From Aeromicrobium yanjiei (GTDB lineage Bacteria; Actinomycetota; Actinomycetes; Propionibacteriales; Nocardioidaceae): DNA of 64,000 bases. The stretch is taken from the NCBI RefSeq assembly GCF_009649075.1, contig NZ_CP045737.1, positions 434,001 through 498,000 on the forward strand, given 5' to 3'. A program made the translations under genes and the position numbers. The notes below the pieces were generated by a model. The model did not search any database and was not told where the DNA came from. It saw only the letters and a program-made list of their open reading frames with translations. Below, piece by piece: positions 8,933 through 16,953 of the stretch; the stretch's first letter is position 1; every line of letters begins with the position of its first letter.

Positions 8933-10294
8933 ATGACGAGCACCCACACCGTGATCAACCCCGCGACCGAGGAGGCCGTGGCCGAGGTCGAGATGGCGGA
9001 CCTCGCCGCCGCGGACGCGGCGATCGAGCGGGCCGCGGAGGCGTTCCCGGGCTGGCGGGACACCGCGCCCGGCGAGCGTGCGCGGCTGCTGCGCCGGTTC
9101 GCCGCGATCGTCGACGAGCACGTGCCCGAGCTCGCCGAGCTCGAGGTCCGCGGCTCGGGACACACGTGGGGCAATGCGACATGGGAGGCGGGCAACGTCC
9201 GCGACGTCCTCAACTACTACTCCGCGGCGCCCGAGCGGCTGACCGGCCTGCAGATCCCCGTGCCGGGCGGCGTCAACATGACGTTCCACGAGCCGCTGGG
9301 CGTGGTCGGCATCATCGTGCCCTGGAACTTCCCGATGCCGATCGCCGGCTGGGGCTTCGCGCCGGCGATCGCGGCCGGCAACACGGTGGTGCTGAAGCCC
9401 GCCGAGCTCACCCCGTTGACCGCGATCCGGCTCGCCCAGCTCGCGCTCGACGCCGGGATCCCCGAGGGCGTCCTGACCGTCGTCCCGGGCAAGGGATCGA
9501 TCGTGGGGGAGAGGTTCGTGACCCACCGGTCCGTCCGCAAGGTCTGCTTCACCGGATCGACCGAGGTCGGCAAGAAGATCATGGCCGGCTGTGCGGACCA
9601 GGTGAAGCGGGTGACGCTCGAGCTCGGGGGCAAGAGCGCCAACATCGTCTTCGCCGACGCGGACCTCGCCCGGGCCGCGGCGGCTGCCCCGGGGGCGGTG
9701 TTCGACAACGCGGGCCAGGACTGCTGCGCGCGCTCGCGCATCCTGGTGGAGCGCTCGGCGTACGACGAGTTCGTCTCGCACCTGCAGCCCGCGGTCGCCG
9801 CGGTCAAGGTGCTCGATCCGGCCGACCGGTCCAGCGAGATGGGTCCGCTGATCTCTGCGGCGCAGAGGGCGACCGTGCAGGGCTTCGTCGACGAGGCCGA
9901 GGTGGCCTTCACCGGCTCGGCGCCCGAGGGCCCCGGCTACTGGTTCGCGCCGACCGTCGTCCTCGCCGACGACCCGCAGGAGCGCATCTGGCGCGAGGAG
10001 GTCTTCGGCCCGGTCGTCGCGGTGATGCCGTTCGACGACGAGGCGCACGCACTCGAGCTGGCCAACGACACCGAGTTCGGGCTGTCCGGCTCGATCTACA
10101 CCCGTGACATCGGGCGAGCACTGCGTGTCTCGCGCGGCGTCGAGGCCGGCAACCTGAGCGTCAACTCGCACGCCTCGGTGCGCTACTGGACACCGTTCGG
10201 CGGATTCAAGCAGTCGGGCCTCGGCCGTGAGCTCGGCCCCGACGCGCCGCACGGGTTCACCGACGTCAAGAACGTCTTCATCTCCCACGACTGA
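8933..10294 (+). CDS. NAD(P)-dependent aldehyde dehydrogenase
   Basis: This 453-aa member of the ALDH superfamily oxidises an aldehyde to the acid. Visible residues are the VPWNFP oxyanion Asn motif, GSTEVGK in the Rossmann domain, the ELGGKSAN general-base Glu, the NAGQDCCARSR catalytic Cys segment, and EEVFGPV near the C-terminus. The ATG at 8933 follows the ligase stop by 8 nt and fits an operon. In this setting the substrate is probably the gamma-glutamylated amino-aldehyde made from the ligated amine. Confidence 0.9.
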   Translation: MTSTHTVINPATEEAVAEVEMADLAAADAAIERAAEAFPGWRDTAPGERARLLRRFAAIVDEHVPELAELEVRGSGHTWGNATWEAGNVRDVLNYYSAAPERLTGLQIPVPGGVNMTFHEPLGVVGIIVPWNFPMPIAGWGFAPAIAAGNTVVLKPAELTPLTAIRLAQLALDAGIPEGVLTVVPGKGSIVGERFVTHRSVRKVCFTGSTEVGKKIMAGCADQVKRVTLELGGKSANIVFADADLARAAAAAPGAVFDNAGQDCCARSRILVERSAYDEFVSHLQPAVAAVKVLDPADRSSEMGPLISAAQRATVQGFVDEAEVAFTGSAPEGPGYWFAPTVVLADDPQERIWREEVFGPVVAVMPFDDEAHALELANDTEFGLSGSIYTRDIGRALRVSRGVEAGNLSVNSHASVRYWTPFGGFKQSGLGRELGPDAPHGFTDVKNVFISHD

Positions 10295-10330
10295 CCGGCC
10301 AGCGGGGACGACACAGAGAGCGGGTAGGAC

Positions 10331-11098
10331 ATGGCAGGACGCATCGAGGGCAGGGTCGCCGTCGTCACCGGGGGCTGCTCGGGCATCGGGCTGGCGACGG
10401 TCCGCCGCTTCGCCGCAGAGGGCGCCCACGTCGTCATCGGGGACGTGGACGACACGTCGGGGCCGGGCGTCGCCGAGGAGGTCGGCGGCACGTACGTCCA
10501 CGTCGACGTCACCGACAAGGAGCAGGTCGACGCGCTGTTCCGCACCGCCCACGAGACGTACGGATCGGTGGACATCGCCTTCAACAACGCGGGCATCTCA
10601 CCGCCCGAGGACGACTCGATCCTCGACACCGATCTCGATGCGTGGCGCCGCGTGCAGGACGTCAACCTGACCAGCGTCTATCTGTGCTGCAAGGCCGTGC
10701 TGCCCTACATGCTCGACCAGGGCCGCGGGTCGATCATCAACACCGCCTCCTTCGTGGCCGTGATGGGGGCCGCGACGTCGCAGATCTCGTACTCCGCGTC
10801 CAAGGGCGGTGTCCTGTCGATGTCGCGCGAGCTCGGTGTGCAGTTCGCCCGCCAGGGCGTGCGGGTCAATGCGCTGTGCCCCGGCCCGGTCAACACGCCG
10901 TTGCTGCAGGAGCTCTTCGCCGACGATCCCGAGCGGGCCGCCCGGCGGCTCGTGCACGTGCCGGTCGGCCGTTTCGCCGAGCCCGAGGAGATCGCGAACG
11001 CCGTGCTGTTCCTGGCCAGCGACGAGTCCAGCTTCATGACCGCCTCGACGTTCCTCGTCGACGGCGGCATCTCAGGCGCCTACGTGACCCCGTTGTGA
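10331..11098 (+). CDS. Short-chain dehydrogenase/reductase
   Basis: A 255-aa classical SDR: TGGCSGIG cofactor motif at residues 14-21, NNAG at about 85, catalytic Ser and YSASKGG, and the LCPGPVNTP segment after the active site. It follows the aldehyde dehydrogenase by 36 nt and overlaps the amidotransferase start by 4 nt (GTGA). It most likely oxidises an alcohol on the gamma-glutamylated intermediate in the amine pathway. The exact substrate cannot be read from the sequence. Confidence 0.88.
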   Translation: MAGRIEGRVAVVTGGCSGIGLATVRRFAAEGAHVVIGDVDDTSGPGVAEEVGGTYVHVDVTDKEQVDALFRTAHETYGSVDIAFNNAGISPPEDDSILDTDLDAWRRVQDVNLTSVYLCCKAVLPYMLDQGRGSIINTASFVAVMGAATSQISYSASKGGVLSMSRELGVQFARQGVRVNALCPGPVNTPLLQELFADDPERAARRLVHVPVGRFAEPEEIANAVLFLASDESSFMTASTFLVDGGISGAYVTPL

Positions 11099-11790
11099 CC
11101 CGTCCCGTCATCGGCCTGAGCTCCTACCGGGAGCCCGCGCGGTGGGGCGTCTGGGACGAGTCCGCCGACCTGCTTCCCTCGACGTACGCCGGCGCGGTCG
11201 CAGCGGCGGGCGGGGTCGCGGTGATCCTGCCGCCCGGCCACCCCGAGAACGCCGACGCGGCGGTCGGCCGGCTCGACGGGCTCGTGCTGGCCGGGGGCGC
11301 CGACGTCGACCCGCGTCGCTACGGCGCCCAGGTGCACGAGCGGACCGCCGGCTGGCGGGTCGACCGCGATCAGTGGGAGCTCGCCCTGCTCGACGCGGCA
11401 GACGCCCACGACCTGCCCGTCCTCGGCATCTGCCGCGGCATGCAGGTCATGGCCGTGCACGCGGGCGGGACGCTGCACCAGCACGTGCCCGACCTCGTGG
11501 GCCACGAGGAGCACTCGCCCGGGGGAGCGCAGTTCGGTGACGTCAGCGTGGACGTCGTGCCCGGCACGCGTCTGGCCGCGGCCGTGGGCGACAAGGGCGA
11601 GGTCCGGTGCCATCATCACCAGTCCGTGGCCACCCACCCCGGCTTCCAGGCCGCGGCGCACTCGGCCGACGGGGTGCTGGAGGGGATGGAACGACCCGAC
11701 CGACCGTTCTGGGTCGGCGTCCAGTGGCATCCGGAGACCCTCGAGGACGTGGGCCTGTTCAGGTCACTGATCGCCGCTGCGGGCGGGTGA
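11095..11790 (+). CDS. Class I glutamine amidotransferase / gamma-glutamyl hydrolase (PuuD-like)
   Basis: This 231-aa protein has the peptidase C26 fold: LAGGADVDP, the nucleophile elbow GICRGMQ with catalytic Cys, and the C-terminal WHPE with catalytic His-Glu. The HHHQSV stretch is typical of gamma-glutamyl-GABA hydrolases. The GTG start overlaps the SDR stop by 4 nt, implying translational coupling. I infer that it removes the glutamyl group at the end of the gamma-glutamylated amine route, releasing glutamate. It converges on the next SDR gene with 7 nt between stop codons. Confidence 0.85.
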   Translation: MTRPVIGLSSYREPARWGVWDESADLLPSTYAGAVAAAGGVAVILPPGHPENADAAVGRLDGLVLAGGADVDPRRYGAQVHERTAGWRVDRDQWELALLDAADAHDLPVLGICRGMQVMAVHAGGTLHQHVPDLVGHEEHSPGGAQFGDVSVDVVPGTRLAAAVGDKGEVRCHHHQSVATHPGFQAAAHSADGVLEGMERPDRPFWVGVQWHPETLEDVGLFRSLIAAAGG

Positions 11791-11797
11791 GCGACGC

Positions 11798-12658
11798 TCA
11801 GACGTAGTGCGGTGCCGTCTCGGCCTGGGCGAGCGCGTGGCTGATCCTGCGGTTGAGCCGGCGCATGGCCGCCTCGTACGCCTTCGGGACGTAGCGCTGC
11901 AGGTAGTGTCCGGCGCGCACGTCGTGGGAGGTGAAGACGAGATACTTGCCCCGCTCCACGCCCCGGACCATGGCCGCGGCCGCCTCCTCCGGCGAGACGG
12001 CGTGCCGCTGGAGGTCCGCGAGCAGCTGCTGGAACGCGGGGTGCTCGACGTCCACCCCGGCGAGCGGCGGGGTGCTGGTGAGCGAGGTGCTCACGGCCCC
12101 GGGGCACAGGAGGGTGACACCGATCGCGTGCTGCTCGAGATCGAAGCGCAGCACCTCGCTGACGCCGTGCAGGCCGAACTTCGCGGCGCTGTAGGGAGCG
12201 CGGACGGGCAGCCCGAACAGGCCGGCCGACGACGACACGTTCACGATGTGTCCGCCGTTGCCGGTCTCGATCATCGGTGGGACGAAGGCCGACAGGACGT
12301 GGATGGGCCCCATCAGGTCGACCTCGACGCAGTCCCGCCACTCCTTGGACGTGAGGTCCTGGATGCGGCCGCCCGACGAGATGCCGGCGATGTTCATGAC
12401 GATGTCGACCGGTCCGTGGACCAGCGTGCGGTGGGCGAACGCCGCGACCGAGTCCTCGTGGGAGATGTCGAACGCCTCGTGGTGGACCACGTGATCCTCG
12501 ACGAGGGCCACGGTCTCGGCCAGGCGCTCGGTGTCGACGTCGGTCAGGGCGAGGCGCGCGCCCTTGTGTGCGGCCTGGATCGCGGCTGCGCGGCCGATGC
12601 CGCCCCCCGCACCAGTGATCACGGCCGTGCGGCCGTCAAAGCTCGTACCCTTCATCAT
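11798..12658 (-). CDS. Short-chain dehydrogenase
   Basis: A 286-aa SDR with TGAGGGIGR (residues about 15-23), NIAG, a catalytic Ser in NVSSSAG, and YSAAKFG. The C-terminal extension, with a basic helix ending in RRLNRRISHALA, is common among actinobacterial SDRs annotated as ketoreductases. It is convergent with the amine operon, so its membership in that pathway is doubtful. The 5' region shares a nested palindrome with the divergent exonuclease gene. Confidence 0.85.
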   Translation of the reverse strand: MMKGTSFDGRTAVITGAGGGIGRAAAIQAAHKGARLALTDVDTERLAETVALVEDHVVHHEAFDISHEDSVAAFAHRTLVHGPVDIVMNIAGISSGGRIQDLTSKEWRDCVEVDLMGPIHVLSAFVPPMIETGNGGHIVNVSSSAGLFGLPVRAPYSAAKFGLHGVSEVLRFDLEQHAIGVTLLCPGAVSTSLTSTPPLAGVDVEHPAFQQLLADLQRHAVSPEEAAAAMVRGVERGKYLVFTSHDVRAGHYLQRYVPKAYEAAMRRLNRRISHALAQAETAPHYV

Positions 12659-12704
12659 TTCCCCCTGGAGTTGTGAAGTGGGACGATCGTATCGCTTGCC
12701 CGGG

Positions 12705-12730
12705 GGTCACAGGTCGTACGTGTGACCTGT
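12705..12730. promoter_or_regulatory. Nested palindromic operator candidate
   Basis: GGTCACA (12705-12711) and TGTGACC (12721-12727) form a perfect inverted repeat with a 9-bp spacer. A second pair, ACAGGT and ACCTGT (12709-12714 and 12725-12730), is offset within it. It lies between the divergent SDR and exonuclease genes. No TetR or similar gene is adjacent. Confidence 0.5.
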
Positions 12731-12782
12731 CTCATCCGGCGGATAGCGTGAGGCGCAGCAACCACGAGCCGGAAGTCAGCAC

Positions 12783-13622
12783 ATGAGATCCAACAAGTAC
12801 GCCGCGACGTGCGCCGAGTGCAGCTCGGCCGTCGCGATCGCGGCCGGCCGACTGATCGGTCGTCCGGGGCGGTGGCTGACCCTCTGCCTGCCCTGCTCGC
12901 CGACCCCGCCTCCCCGCGGAGACCACCCCGGCTGGCACGTGGCACCTCTTGCCTCGCTCGACTTCGAGACCACCGGGGTCGATCCGCTGACCGACCGGGT
13001 CCTCAGCTTCGCGCTCCTGGACGACCGGGGTCGCGACGTCGTGGGCCTGGTCGATCCGGGGGTCCCGATCCCCGAGGCGTCCGCCGCGGTGCACGGCCTG
13101 ACGGCCGAGGCGCTGGCCGGTGCCCCCGCCCCGCACGAGGCGATCGCCCGGATCGTCGCCTGGGTGCAGGACCTCGTCGACCGCCGCATCGGACTGGTCG
13201 TGTTCAACGCGGCCTATGACCTGACGATGCTGCGAGCCGAGGCGCAGCGCTGGGGCACGGCCCAGCCCGACTGGGACCGTCTGCTCGTGGTGGATCCGTT
13301 CGTCATCGACTGGGGCATCGAGCGCGGCGGTCTCGGACCCCGTCGCCTCACCGACGTCTCGGCCTATTACGGCATCACGCTCGACAACGCGCATGACGCC
13401 GCAGCCGATGCGTACGCCGCGCGCGAGGTGGCCCACGAGATCGGCCGCCGCCACCCCGAGGTGGCCGCCGGCACGCTCGACGACCTCATGGAGCGGCAGC
13501 GCCGGTGGTTCGCCGACCGGGCGGAGGACTGGAACCGCTATGCCAGCACGGTGGGCCGCAGCCTCGACGATCCCGAGGGATGGCCCCTGCAGGTCGTGGC
13601 GCCCGAGGCCCGCACCGCCTGA
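12783..13622 (+). CDS. DnaQ-like 3'-5' exonuclease with N-terminal CxxC pairs
   Basis: This 279-aa protein has a DEDDh exonuclease domain (residues about 55-225): DFETTG (Exo I), VVFNAAYDLTML (Exo II) and HDAAADAYAA (Exo III with the His). Before it are two CxxC pairs (CAEC at about 11-14, CLPC at about 36-39) that could make a small zinc ribbon. It resembles stand-alone epsilon-like exonucleases rather than the PolIII subunit, and probably has a role in DNA repair or nucleotide turnover. Confidence 0.82.
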   Translation: MRSNKYAATCAECSSAVAIAAGRLIGRPGRWLTLCLPCSPTPPPRGDHPGWHVAPLASLDFETTGVDPLTDRVLSFALLDDRGRDVVGLVDPGVPIPEASAAVHGLTAEALAGAPAPHEAIARIVAWVQDLVDRRIGLVVFNAAYDLTMLRAEAQRWGTAQPDWDRLLVVDPFVIDWGIERGGLGPRRLTDVSAYYGITLDNAHDAAADAYAAREVAHEIGRRHPEVAAGTLDDLMERQRRWFADRAEDWNRYASTVGRSLDDPEGWPLQVVAPEARTA

Positions 13623-13635
13623 CGTCCTCGCCGGC

Positions 13636-14478
13636 TCAGGCCCTCGCGCGCGCGATGATGGCCTCGGCCAGCGGGTCGGGGGCCTGCTCGGGCACCCAGT
13701 GCCCGATGCCGTCGAGCTCGACGAACCGGTAGTCGGCGTCGACGAAGTCACCGCACGCCTCGGCGGCCACGCGCCCGATCGCCATGTCCTGATCTCCCCA
13801 CACGAACGTCGTGGGCACGTGCACGGGCGGCGTCGAGGCGAGCTCCGCCGTCATCGCCCGGTACCAGTTGAGCGCTGCGGTCAGGGCGCCCGGCTCGGCC
13901 AGCTGGGCCACGTAGCGGACGACGAGGCCGACCGGCACGGCATCGCCGTACATTGCGATGAGGCGTCTGCCCTCGTCGGCCAGCAGCAGGCCCTCGGCCT
14001 TGCCGCCGGGCTCGCGGAACAGCTGGATGTAGGCGGCTCTCTGCTGCTGGTCGGGATCGTTGCGCAGTGCTGCGTTGTACGCCGCGAGGTGGGGCACGGA
14101 CACGGCCGTGAGGGTCCTGACGCGCTCAGGGTGCTGCACGGCCACGAGCCACGCGACCACTGACCCCCAGTCGTGACCGGCGAGGTGGAACGTCCCGAGC
14201 CCCAGGGCGTCGGCGATGCCGAGCACGTCGGTGACCAGGAGGTCGGTCGTGTACGCCTCGACGCCCTCGGGCCGGGCGTGCGGGGAGTAGCCGCGCTGGT
14301 CGGGGGCGATGACGAGATGGCCGGCGTCGGACAGACGGGCCGCGACCGATGCCCAGGACAGCGAGGTCTCGGGGAAGCCGTGCAGCAAGATGATCGGTTC
14401 GCCGTCCTCGGGACCGGTGATCCGGACGTCGAACGTCAGGTCGCCGACGGCGACGGGGGTGATGGATCCGTACGTCAT
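13636..14478 (-). CDS. Alpha/beta hydrolase, epoxide-hydrolase-like
   Basis: This 280-aa protein has HGFPETSLSW (oxyanion hole), a nucleophile elbow GHDWGS with Asp as nucleophile, and GIGHWVPEQAP carrying the catalytic His. Asp in the elbow points to epoxide hydrolases/haloalkane dehalogenases rather than Ser esterases. The ATG at 14478 is chosen because GGAGG sits 7 nt upstream; a longer frame to 14595 lacks support. It is convergent with the exonuclease, 13 nt apart. Confidence 0.85.
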   Translation of the reverse strand: MTYGSITPVAVGDLTFDVRITGPEDGEPIILLHGFPETSLSWASVAARLSDAGHLVIAPDQRGYSPHARPEGVEAYTTDLLVTDVLGIADALGLGTFHLAGHDWGSVVAWLVAVQHPERVRTLTAVSVPHLAAYNAALRNDPDQQQRAAYIQLFREPGGKAEGLLLADEGRRLIAMYGDAVPVGLVVRYVAQLAEPGALTAALNWYRAMTAELASTPPVHVPTTFVWGDQDMAIGRVAAEACGDFVDADYRFVELDGIGHWVPEQAPDPLAEAIIARARA

Positions 14479-14515
14479 GGTGGACCTCCTGCGGTCACTC
14501 GACGGTGGGTCGTAC

Positions 14516-15313
14516 CTAGTCGATCGTGTCACCAGTGCGCGCGACGGCCTCACGATCGAGCGTGGCAGCGGTCTCGGGATCGGGGGCGCTCCCACCGCGA
14601 TCGTATGGCAGCCACCACGTGTCGTCCTCGTCGCGCGGAGCGGCGGGGTAGCTGTCGATCGCCTCGGCGAGCAAGTCGTCCATGCAGGTGCGGAGCCGGG
14701 TCGTCAGTGCCTCGACGTCCTCGTCGTGGCGTGCGGTCAGCGGCTCACCGACGAGGATCGTGATCGGCGTCCCACGTCGCAGGGACCGGTGCCCGTCCAC
14801 CGTCAGCACGCGGTGGCCGCCCCAGACGACCACGGGGACCAGCGGGACGCCGCGGTTGAGCGCCATCGCGGCGGCGCCGCGCTTGAACGGCTTGAGCAGC
14901 CACGAGCGGCTGATCGTGGCCTCCGGGAACACCCCCACGAGCTGATCTGCGTCCAGCAGCCGCAGTGACCGGCGGTACGCGCGAGCCCCGTGCCGGCGAT
15001 CGACCGGGATGTGTCCCATCGCGCGCATGAGCCGGCCGGCGACCGGCAGGCCGAACACCGAGGTCTTGGCCATGAACCGCACGAGGCGTCCGCGCTCGCG
15101 GGCGGCGTAGCCGATGAAGGTGAAGTCGAGGAACCCGACGTGATTGGCCGCGAGCACGGCCGGTCCCGCGGACGGGATGTGCTCGGCCCCTCGGACGTCG
15201 AAGCGGTAGCCCATGAGGCGGAAGAGCGCCGCGAAGACGCGGTTCGCCCAGCGATAGGTCCGATCGGATCCCAGCAGGGGCGGCTCGCCGGCGGACTGGG
15301 CGGCCCCGGCCAT
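14516..15313 (-). CDS. 1-acyl-glycerol-3-phosphate acyltransferase-like (PlsC family)
   Basis: A 265-aa acyltransferase with the NHVGFLD catalytic motif (NHx4D) at about residue 57 and the FPEAT substrate-binding motif at about 128. It acylates lysophosphatidate or a related glycerol lipid at the membrane. The ATG immediately follows the TAG of the YhhN gene upstream (TAGATG), so the two are almost certainly cotranscribed and coupled. The pair suggests a membrane-lipid remodelling unit. Confidence 0.85.
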   Translation of the reverse strand: MAGAAQSAGEPPLLGSDRTYRWANRVFAALFRLMGYRFDVRGAEHIPSAGPAVLAANHVGFLDFTFIGYAARERGRLVRFMAKTSVFGLPVAGRLMRAMGHIPVDRRHGARAYRRSLRLLDADQLVGVFPEATISRSWLLKPFKRGAAAMALNRGVPLVPVVVWGGHRVLTVDGHRSLRRGTPITILVGEPLTARHDEDVEALTTRLRTCMDDLLAEAIDSYPAAPRDEDDTWWLPYDRGGSAPDPETAATLDREAVARTGDTID

Positions 15314-16018
15314 CTACCGGGCGGCCGGCAGTCGCGGCCAGCAGTCCGTGCGGACGGTGGGGTCGAAGCCGGCTCCCGCGGCGACAGTCCGCTTCTCGCG
15401 CCACACGATGCCCGTGGTCAGGAAGAAGATCGCCAGGATGTACAGCGCCATGATGGCCAGTCCCGTGACGGTCGCGTCCTGGTCGATCCGCCCCGCCTCG
15501 GCCAGGGCGATGATCCCGTCGGACACGAGGAAGAGGGCCCCGCCGATCCCGGCACGCAGGTCCGTCGAGAGCGCGGTCGCGGCGGTCGCCAGGAGCAGCG
15601 CGGCGTACACCGGGACGAGCGGCTTGAGGCCGGGCTCCAGCCCGCCCCAGCACCAGGCGACCAGGGCCACGGCCGCGACGACGTACGCCACGAGGATCAG
15701 CGGCTTGCGGCGCAGCTGCTCGATCGCGCCGCGGCGCACGAAGAACGTGATGAGGCAGACGTGGGCGACGGCGAAGGCGGCCATGCCCGCGGTGAACATG
15801 TCCTCGATCTCCAGGAACAGGTCACCGAGGCAGCAGAAGACCAGCGCGACGGCCAGCAGGCGAGGGCCGCGCTGCTCCAGGACCCACCCGACGAGGAGGG
15901 GTGCGAGCAGGCACTTGGTGATGCTGTCCCACGGGGTCGCCTCCACGCCGTTGAGGACGAGGTGCACGACGGCGACCACGCCGAAGGCGATCAGCCAGGG
16001 GCTCTTGACGGCGTTCAT
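15314..16018 (-). CDS. YhhN-family lysoplasmalogenase-like membrane protein
   Basis: A 234-aa protein with seven or eight hydrophobic helices and the family pattern of conserved acidic residues in helices (NGVEATPWDSITKCLLAPLL seen as TKCLLAPLL, and GDLFLEIED at about residue 65). Known members hydrolyse the vinyl-ether bond of lysoplasmalogens. Family membership is fairly clear; the substrate in this organism is not. It is directly followed by, and coupled to, the PlsC-like acyltransferase. Confidence 0.8.
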   Translation of the reverse strand: MNAVKSPWLIAFGVVAVVHLVLNGVEATPWDSITKCLLAPLLVGWVLEQRGPRLLAVALVFCCLGDLFLEIEDMFTAGMAAFAVAHVCLITFFVRRGAIEQLRRKPLILVAYVVAAVALVAWCWGGLEPGLKPLVPVYAALLLATAATALSTDLRAGIGGALFLVSDGIIALAEAGRIDQDATVTGLAIMALYILAIFFLTTGIVWREKRTVAAGAGFDPTVRTDCWPRLPAAR

Positions 16019-16102
16019 GCGCTCAACCTATCGAAGGCCGGACGCCACGATCGGCTCCGGCACGTCGCCGGCGAGGGGGTTGACACCACGAGCGAAACGA
16101 CA

Positions 16103-16126
16103 ATACTTAAGTGTGTGGTTAAGTAT
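16103..16126 (+). promoter_or_regulatory. ArsR-type operator overlapping the start codon
   Basis: A perfect inverted repeat with 8-bp arms ATACTTAA (16103-16110) and TTAAGTAT (16119-16126) and an 8-bp spacer that contains the GTG start of the regulator. ArsR dimers bind AT-rich palindromes of this type, so negative autoregulation is likely. The operator is conspicuously AT-rich in this GC-rich region. Confidence 0.7.
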
Positions 16127-16480
16127 GAGGAGCAGCTGGACCGGGTCTTCCGCGCCATGGCGGACCGGACGCGGCGGGCCATGGTCGAGCACCTGGTGGC
16201 CGGCCCCGCTTCGGTGAGTCAGCTCGCGGATCCGCACGAGATGTCGATGCCGGCGGTCGTCCAGCACCTGAAGGTGCTGGAGGAGGCCGGGATCGTGAGC
16301 TCGGAGAAGGTCGGGCGGGTCCGGACCTTCCAGCTGGCCCCCGACGCCCTGGCGGTCGCCGGCGCGTGGCTGGGCCGGCAGCGGCTGGCCGCCGAGCAGC
16401 GGCTCGACCGGCTCGGGGCCCTCCTCGACCACGACGTGGTGACCGACAGCGAGGAGAACAGACATGAGCACGACGACTGA
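16115..16480 (+). CDS. ArsR-family regulator (paired with SRPBCC protein)
   Basis: A 121-aa winged-helix protein: LDRVFRAMADRTRRAMVEHL, then SVSQLADPHEMSMPAVVQHL as the helix-turn-helix (parts shown are MADRTRRAMVEHL and MPAVVQHLKVLE). It has no metal-binding CxC motif, so it belongs to the non-metal branch that sits next to SRPBCC/AHSA1 genes. GTG at 16115 gives the family-typical MVKYEEQLDRVF start and lies inside the operator; the transcript may be leaderless. It overlaps the next gene by 17 nt. Confidence 0.85.
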   Translation: MVKYEEQLDRVFRAMADRTRRAMVEHLVAGPASVSQLADPHEMSMPAVVQHLKVLEEAGIVSSEKVGRVRTFQLAPDALAVAGAWLGRQRLAAEQRLDRLGALLDHDVVTDSEENRHEHDD

Positions 16481-16943
16481 GCGCACCCAGACCCACGCAA
16501 CCTTCGTCCTGGAGCGCGACTACACGGCGCCCGTCGACAAGGTGTGGGCCGCCTTCGCCGACCCGGACGTCAAGAAGCAGTGGTTCGGGGGCGGTGACTT
16601 CGAGGACGTCGAGGTCTCCGAGGACTTCCGTGTCGGTGGCATCTCGATCAACAACGGGACGATGAACGGGCACCGCAGCGAGTTCCGCGCGACCTACACC
16701 GACATCGTCGAGCGTGAGCGCATCGTCTACGTCTACGACATGTGGGACGACGGCGTGCACGCCTCGACGTCCATCACGACGGTCGTCCTCGAGCCGACCG
16801 ACGGCGGCACCCACCTGACGTTCACCGAGCAGGGGGTGCACCTCGACGGCGTCCACGGCCCGGGCCCGGAGGCGGCGGCAGGCCGGGAGCACGGCACCGG
16901 CTGGCTCCTGGACCGCATGGCCGGTGTGGTGGAGCGCTCCTGA
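16464..16943 (+). CDS. SRPBCC / AHSA1-domain protein
   Basis: A 159-aa START-like (Activator of Hsp90 ATPase C-terminal-like) domain covering nearly the full length, with the FVLERDYTAPVDKVWAAFADP strand-helix start (seen as TAPVDKVWAAFADP), WFGGG and THLTFTEQG. These proteins form a hydrophobic ligand cavity. The gene overlaps the ArsR regulator by 17 nt and is therefore controlled with it. Ligand unknown. Confidence 0.85.
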   Translation: MSTTTERTQTHATFVLERDYTAPVDKVWAAFADPDVKKQWFGGGDFEDVEVSEDFRVGGISINNGTMNGHRSEFRATYTDIVERERIVYVYDMWDDGVHASTSITTVVLEPTDGGTHLTFTEQGVHLDGVHGPGPEAAAGREHGTGWLLDRMAGVVERS

Positions 16944-16953
16944 CGGAGGCGAC

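Noticed and set aside
8837-10552. 571-codon open frame on the minus strand across the aldehyde dehydrogenase gene
   Set aside because: It is antisense to a gene with full catalytic motifs; long antisense frames are common in GC-rich DNA, and the product has no recognisable domain.
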